NCBI GenBank assembly: GCA_900470775.1
Contig: UCBZ01000029.1
Coordinates: forward strand, 1 to 58,916
DNA length: 58,916 nt
DNA from: Hyphomicrobiales bacterium
GTDB taxonomy: Bacteria > Pseudomonadota > Alphaproteobacteria > Rhizobiales > Beijerinckiaceae
Direction of reading: 5' to 3'
This document shows positions 58,898 to 58,916 of this stretch, piece by piece (position 1 is the stretch's first letter; the number at the start of each line of letters is the position of its first letter). A program made the translations under genes and the position numbers. The notes beneath the pieces were generated by a model. That model was not told where the DNA came from and searched no databases. It saw only the letters and a list, made by a program, of their open reading frames with translations.

Positions 58898-58916
58898 CCT
58901 CAGCCCTCATCCTGAG

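Noticed and set aside
1..58916. CRISPR arrays, insertion sequences and rRNA genes
   Set aside because: No regular short repeat-spacer array, transposase or rRNA-like sequence was seen. The dispersed junction repeats are too far apart and too irregular for CRISPR.

Overview
The window is a piece of a high-GC alphaproteobacterial chromosome, most likely of the order Hyphomicrobiales. I infer this from the gene order DUF177 - plsX - fabH - ihfA - merR, a CBP3-type ubiquinol-cytochrome c chaperone, a BamE-type lipoprotein next to it, and a phage-borne copy of the alphaproteobacterial DNA-binding family GapR. The genus cannot be fixed from the sequence alone. The first 41 kb are an apparently complete temperate phage integrated in a tRNA-Pro(GGG) gene; the remaining 18 kb are host chromosome.

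Prophage (about 16-40982). A perfect 47-bp direct repeat (16-62 and 40936-40982) marks attL and attR. The tRNA is rebuilt at attL and the integrase gene ends 14 bp before attR. Minus-strand genes between 34093 and 5579 form two blocks. The early block (34093-27104) holds Cro, a GIY-YIG-type protein, a GapR-like protein, a DnaA-domain-IV protein, RusA, an MT-A70 methyltransferase, a TGT/DpdA-like protein, a DUF1376 replication protein, a ClpX-type zinc finger and a NusG paralogue. The late block (26945-5579) holds terminase, an SGNH hydrolase, portal, scaffold, coat, tail connectors, DNA-ejection proteins, tail fibres, endolysin and overlapping spanins. Its order resembles P22-type short-tailed phages. 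A terminator separates NusG from the late block and more terminators lie inside it, so the phage NusG is a good candidate for the late antiterminator.

On the plus strand, the CI repressor (34221-34904) is followed by an operator-bearing promoter and a tightly coupled operon: small proteins, ERF annealing protein, YqaJ exonuclease, NinB, HNH, excisionase-like protein and integrase. In the circular phage genome this operon would run across attP into the plus-strand genes now at the left end (505-5509: zinc-finger proteins, HTH protein, Dam-type methylase, unknowns). In the prophage that left arm has its own promoter with two 14-bp operators beside a divergent ribbon-helix-helix regulator. Several genes shorter than 60 codons were found by eye. 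A dispersed repeat occurs about six times, always at gene junctions.

Host part (40983-58916). A YflT-type stress protein is followed by a cluster resembling the quinone-response mhq genes: alpha/beta hydrolase, ring-cleaving dioxygenase, DoxX and LysR, around a palindromic operator. Then come a DUF892 ferritin-like protein, a guanidinium exporter preceded by what looks like a guanidine-II (mini-ykkC) riboswitch, the merR-ihfA-fabH-plsX-DUF177-chaperone block, bamE, an EamA exporter, a K+-independent proton-pumping pyrophosphatase, ureidoglycine aminohydrolase, an MFS transporter and thiL.
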